Assembly (NCBI GenBank): GCA_964524225.1
Contig: CAZGEW010000077.1
Span: forward strand, 1-5,797
Reading direction: 5' to 3'
Source of the DNA: GCA-2688775 sp964524225
GTDB taxonomy: Archaea > Nanobdellota > Nanobdellia > Woesearchaeales > GW2011-AR4
Length of the DNA: 5,797 bases
Shown: positions 4,430-5,797 of the stretch, piece by piece
Numbering within the stretch: the first letter of the stretch is position 1
Layout: each line of letters opens with the position of its first letter
Made by a program: the position numbers and the translations under genes
Notes under the pieces: generated by a model
What the model was told of the DNA's origin: nothing
Databases searched by the model: none
Seen by the model: only the letters and a program-made list of their open reading frames with translations

Positions 4430-5632
4430 TTATTGTACACTCTCTTTAAACCTCTTATAACTCTCTTCCAGAGCTTCTATCCCGGGTAATTTTTTGCCTT
4501 CAAAGAATTCTAAAGAAGCGCCGCCACCCGTGCTTACATGCGTTAACTTATCTGCATAGCCAAATTTTTCAACAGCAGCTGCAGTATCACCACCTCCAAC
4601 AATAGTTACTGCTTCCAAAGTTGATAAAAACTTTGCAATCTCTTTTGTTCCATCTGCAAATTTTTCAAATTCAAATACTCCAAGAGGTCCGCTCCATACA
4701 ACTGTTTTCGCATTTTTTAAAATTTCTTTATATTCTTTTATTGTATTAGGACCTATATCTAATCCAATCCAATCATTTGGGATGTCATCAACATCAACAA
4801 CTTTAGAATTTGCATTTGCATCAAACTTATCTGCAACAACAACATCAAGAGGCAAAAAAATTTTTCTATTACTGAAAAATTTTTTTGCAAGATTTATAGC
4901 ATCTTCTTCTACTATTGACTTTCCTACATTCTTGCCTTGAGCCTTAAAAAATGTAAAAATCATAGCACCTCCAAGTAGCATCTTGTCAATTTTTGTCAAT
5001 AAATTTTCTATGACTTTTATCTTGTCTGAAATTTTTGCTCCTCCCAAAATTGCCACAAAAGGTTTTTCAGAAGCTTCCAATGCTTTACCCATTATTTTTA
5101 ACTCTTTCTCAACAAGAAGACCAGCAGCAGATTTTTGGTATTTTGTAACGCCGTAAGTTGATGCATGCGCTCTATGACAAGTCCCAAATGCATCATTGAC
5201 ATAAAGTTCTGCTAAATCTGCCAATTGTTTTGAGAAACTTTCATCATTTTGCTCTTCTTCAGGATGAAATCTTAAGTTTTCTAAAAGAACGATATCGCCA
5301 TTATTCATTTTGTTAATATCTTCTTTTACATGATCACCTACACAGTCATTCAATTTTTTTACATTTTTATTCATCAATCGTTGTAACCTAACTGCAACTT
5401 TATCCATCTTTAAAGAATTTATAATCTTTCTATTAGGTCTACCAAGATGAGAGCATAGAATTACTTTTGCATTTCTATCAATAAGGGATTTTATTGTAGG
5501 CAAACTTTCCCTAATTTTTTTATCATCTATAATTTCATGTGTTTTTTTGTCTAATGGTACATTAAAATCAACCCTGACAAGAACTCTTTTGCCCTTAACA
5601 TCTAAATCATTTAAAGTTAAAAAATTTGGCAT
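4430..5632 (-). CDS. pgk: Phosphoglycerate kinase, bacterial-like sequence pattern
   Basis: This full-length 400-aa protein makes ATP from 1,3-bisphosphoglycerate and ADP in glycolysis, reversibly, in the cytosol. Substrate-site motifs lie in the N-terminal domain: VLVRVDFNVPLD (17-28, with D22 and N24), R41, SHLGRP (61-66), ENLRFHPEE (118-126, R121) and VNDAFGTCHRAHAST (145-159, H153/R154). Nucleotide-site motifs lie in the C-terminal domain: ILGGAKISDKI (195-205), VVWSGPLGVFE (311-321), IVGGGDTAAAV (344-354) and HVSTGGGASLEF (365-376). No key residue is missing. The DFNVPL and LGRP wording fits bacterial PGKs better than the DINSP-type pattern of many euryarchaeal ones. The ATG at 5632 has no Shine-Dalgarno, and a TATA-like box lies 27 nt upstream inside the end of scpA. 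The scpA stop is 13 nt away. Confidence 0.97.
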   Translation of the reverse strand: MPNFLTLNDLDVKGKRVLVRVDFNVPLDKKTHEIIDDKKIRESLPTIKSLIDRNAKVILCSHLGRPNRKIINSLKMDKVAVRLQRLMNKNVKKLNDCVGDHVKEDINKMNNGDIVLLENLRFHPEEEQNDESFSKQLADLAELYVNDAFGTCHRAHASTYGVTKYQKSAAGLLVEKELKIMGKALEASEKPFVAILGGAKISDKIKVIENLLTKIDKMLLGGAMIFTFFKAQGKNVGKSIVEEDAINLAKKFFSNRKIFLPLDVVVADKFDANANSKVVDVDDIPNDWIGLDIGPNTIKEYKEILKNAKTVVWSGPLGVFEFEKFADGTKEIAKFLSTLEAVTIVGGGDTAAAVEKFGYADKLTHVSTGGGASLEFFEGKKLPGIEALEESYKRFKESVQ

Positions 5633-5645
5633 AAAAAAGGAAAAA

Positions 5646-5797
5646 TTAGTTCATTTTTAAAAGTTTTTGATTTTGTAAATCTTCTTGTTTATTCTTCAAT
5701 AAAATCTCTATCTCTCCAAATGGTGTGTTTTGCAGAAGCTCTATCTTATTTTGTTGCGCAAGATGTAGCAGTGGTATAAAGGTATAAACCTTGTCTT
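5646..5797 (-). CDS. scpA: Segregation and condensation protein A (ScpA-like), C-terminal fragment
   Basis: The minus strand enters from the right edge in an open frame and ends at a TAA (5648-5646), giving the last 49 residues. The segment VYTFIPLLHLAQQNKIELLQ followed by NTPFGEIEILL matches the C-terminal winged helix of ScpA/kleisin, where F.ALLEL...GKV...Q..PFGDI is conserved and contacts the SMC head. A charged tail (KNKQEDLQNQKLLKMN) follows. ScpA bridges SMC heads in chromosome condensation and segregation. The N-terminal domain is outside the window. Its stop lies 13 nt before pgk, so co-transcription is possible, but the pgk TATA-like box sits within these last codons. A short fragment, so the call rests on one conserved segment. 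Confidence 0.75.
   Translation of the reverse strand, partial: DKVYTFIPLLHLAQQNKIELLQNTPFGEIEILLKNKQEDLQNQKLLKMN
5654..5663 (-). promoter_or_regulatory. TATA-like box of pgk, inside the scpA 3' end
   Basis: CTTTTAAAAA on the minus strand is centred about 27 nt before the pgk ATG. It resembles the CTTTTTAAAAG box upstream of srp54 and predicts a leaderless pgk mRNA. The bases also encode the final residues of ScpA (KLLK), so coincidence is possible. Confidence 0.45.

Overview
This 5.8 kb window looks like a fragment of a low-GC archaeal genome, most likely a metagenome-assembled DPANN-type archaeon. Four things point there: an SRP54 N-terminus of archaeal type, TTTATATA-like TATA boxes about 26 nt upstream of start codons (mostly leaderless genes), a VapBC module with an AbrB-type antitoxin, and a tandem Lrp/AsnC-like regulator. 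A 10-base N run at 314-323 marks a scaffold gap. No rRNA, tRNA, CRISPR array or transposase was seen.

Layout. Left edge (1-121, minus): first 40 codons of srp54, running off the window, with its own promoter. Next comes a GC-rich low-complexity patch (about 169-313) that is open on both strands and ends at the gap; which strand codes is unresolved. At 367-1356 (minus) lies a 329-aa regulator made of two consecutive Lrp/AsnC units. It is divergent from a vapBC toxin-antitoxin operon (1478-2063, plus), and the 121-bp divergent region holds both TATA boxes plus dyad elements placed as autoregulatory operators. At 2179-2703 (plus) is an unrecognised 174-aa protein, followed by a 143-codon open frame (2712-3143) with no usable start near its 5' end, probably a decayed or mis-assembled gene.

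The right half (3211-5797) is a minus-strand cluster in the order scpA (C-terminus only), pgk, and a divergent fold-type-II PLP-dependent enzyme. Spacing is tight (13 and 34 nt), but both pgk and the PLP gene have a TATA-like box placed for leaderless initiation. They may therefore be separately transcribed neighbours rather than one operon.

Most notable are the unassigned threonine-synthase-like enzyme next to pgk, the tandem Lrp protein whose promoter carries a dyad centred exactly on its TATA box, and the uncharacterised 2179-3143 pair. Nothing here is clearly a new multi-gene system. All family calls come from reading motifs by eye; no database search was possible.
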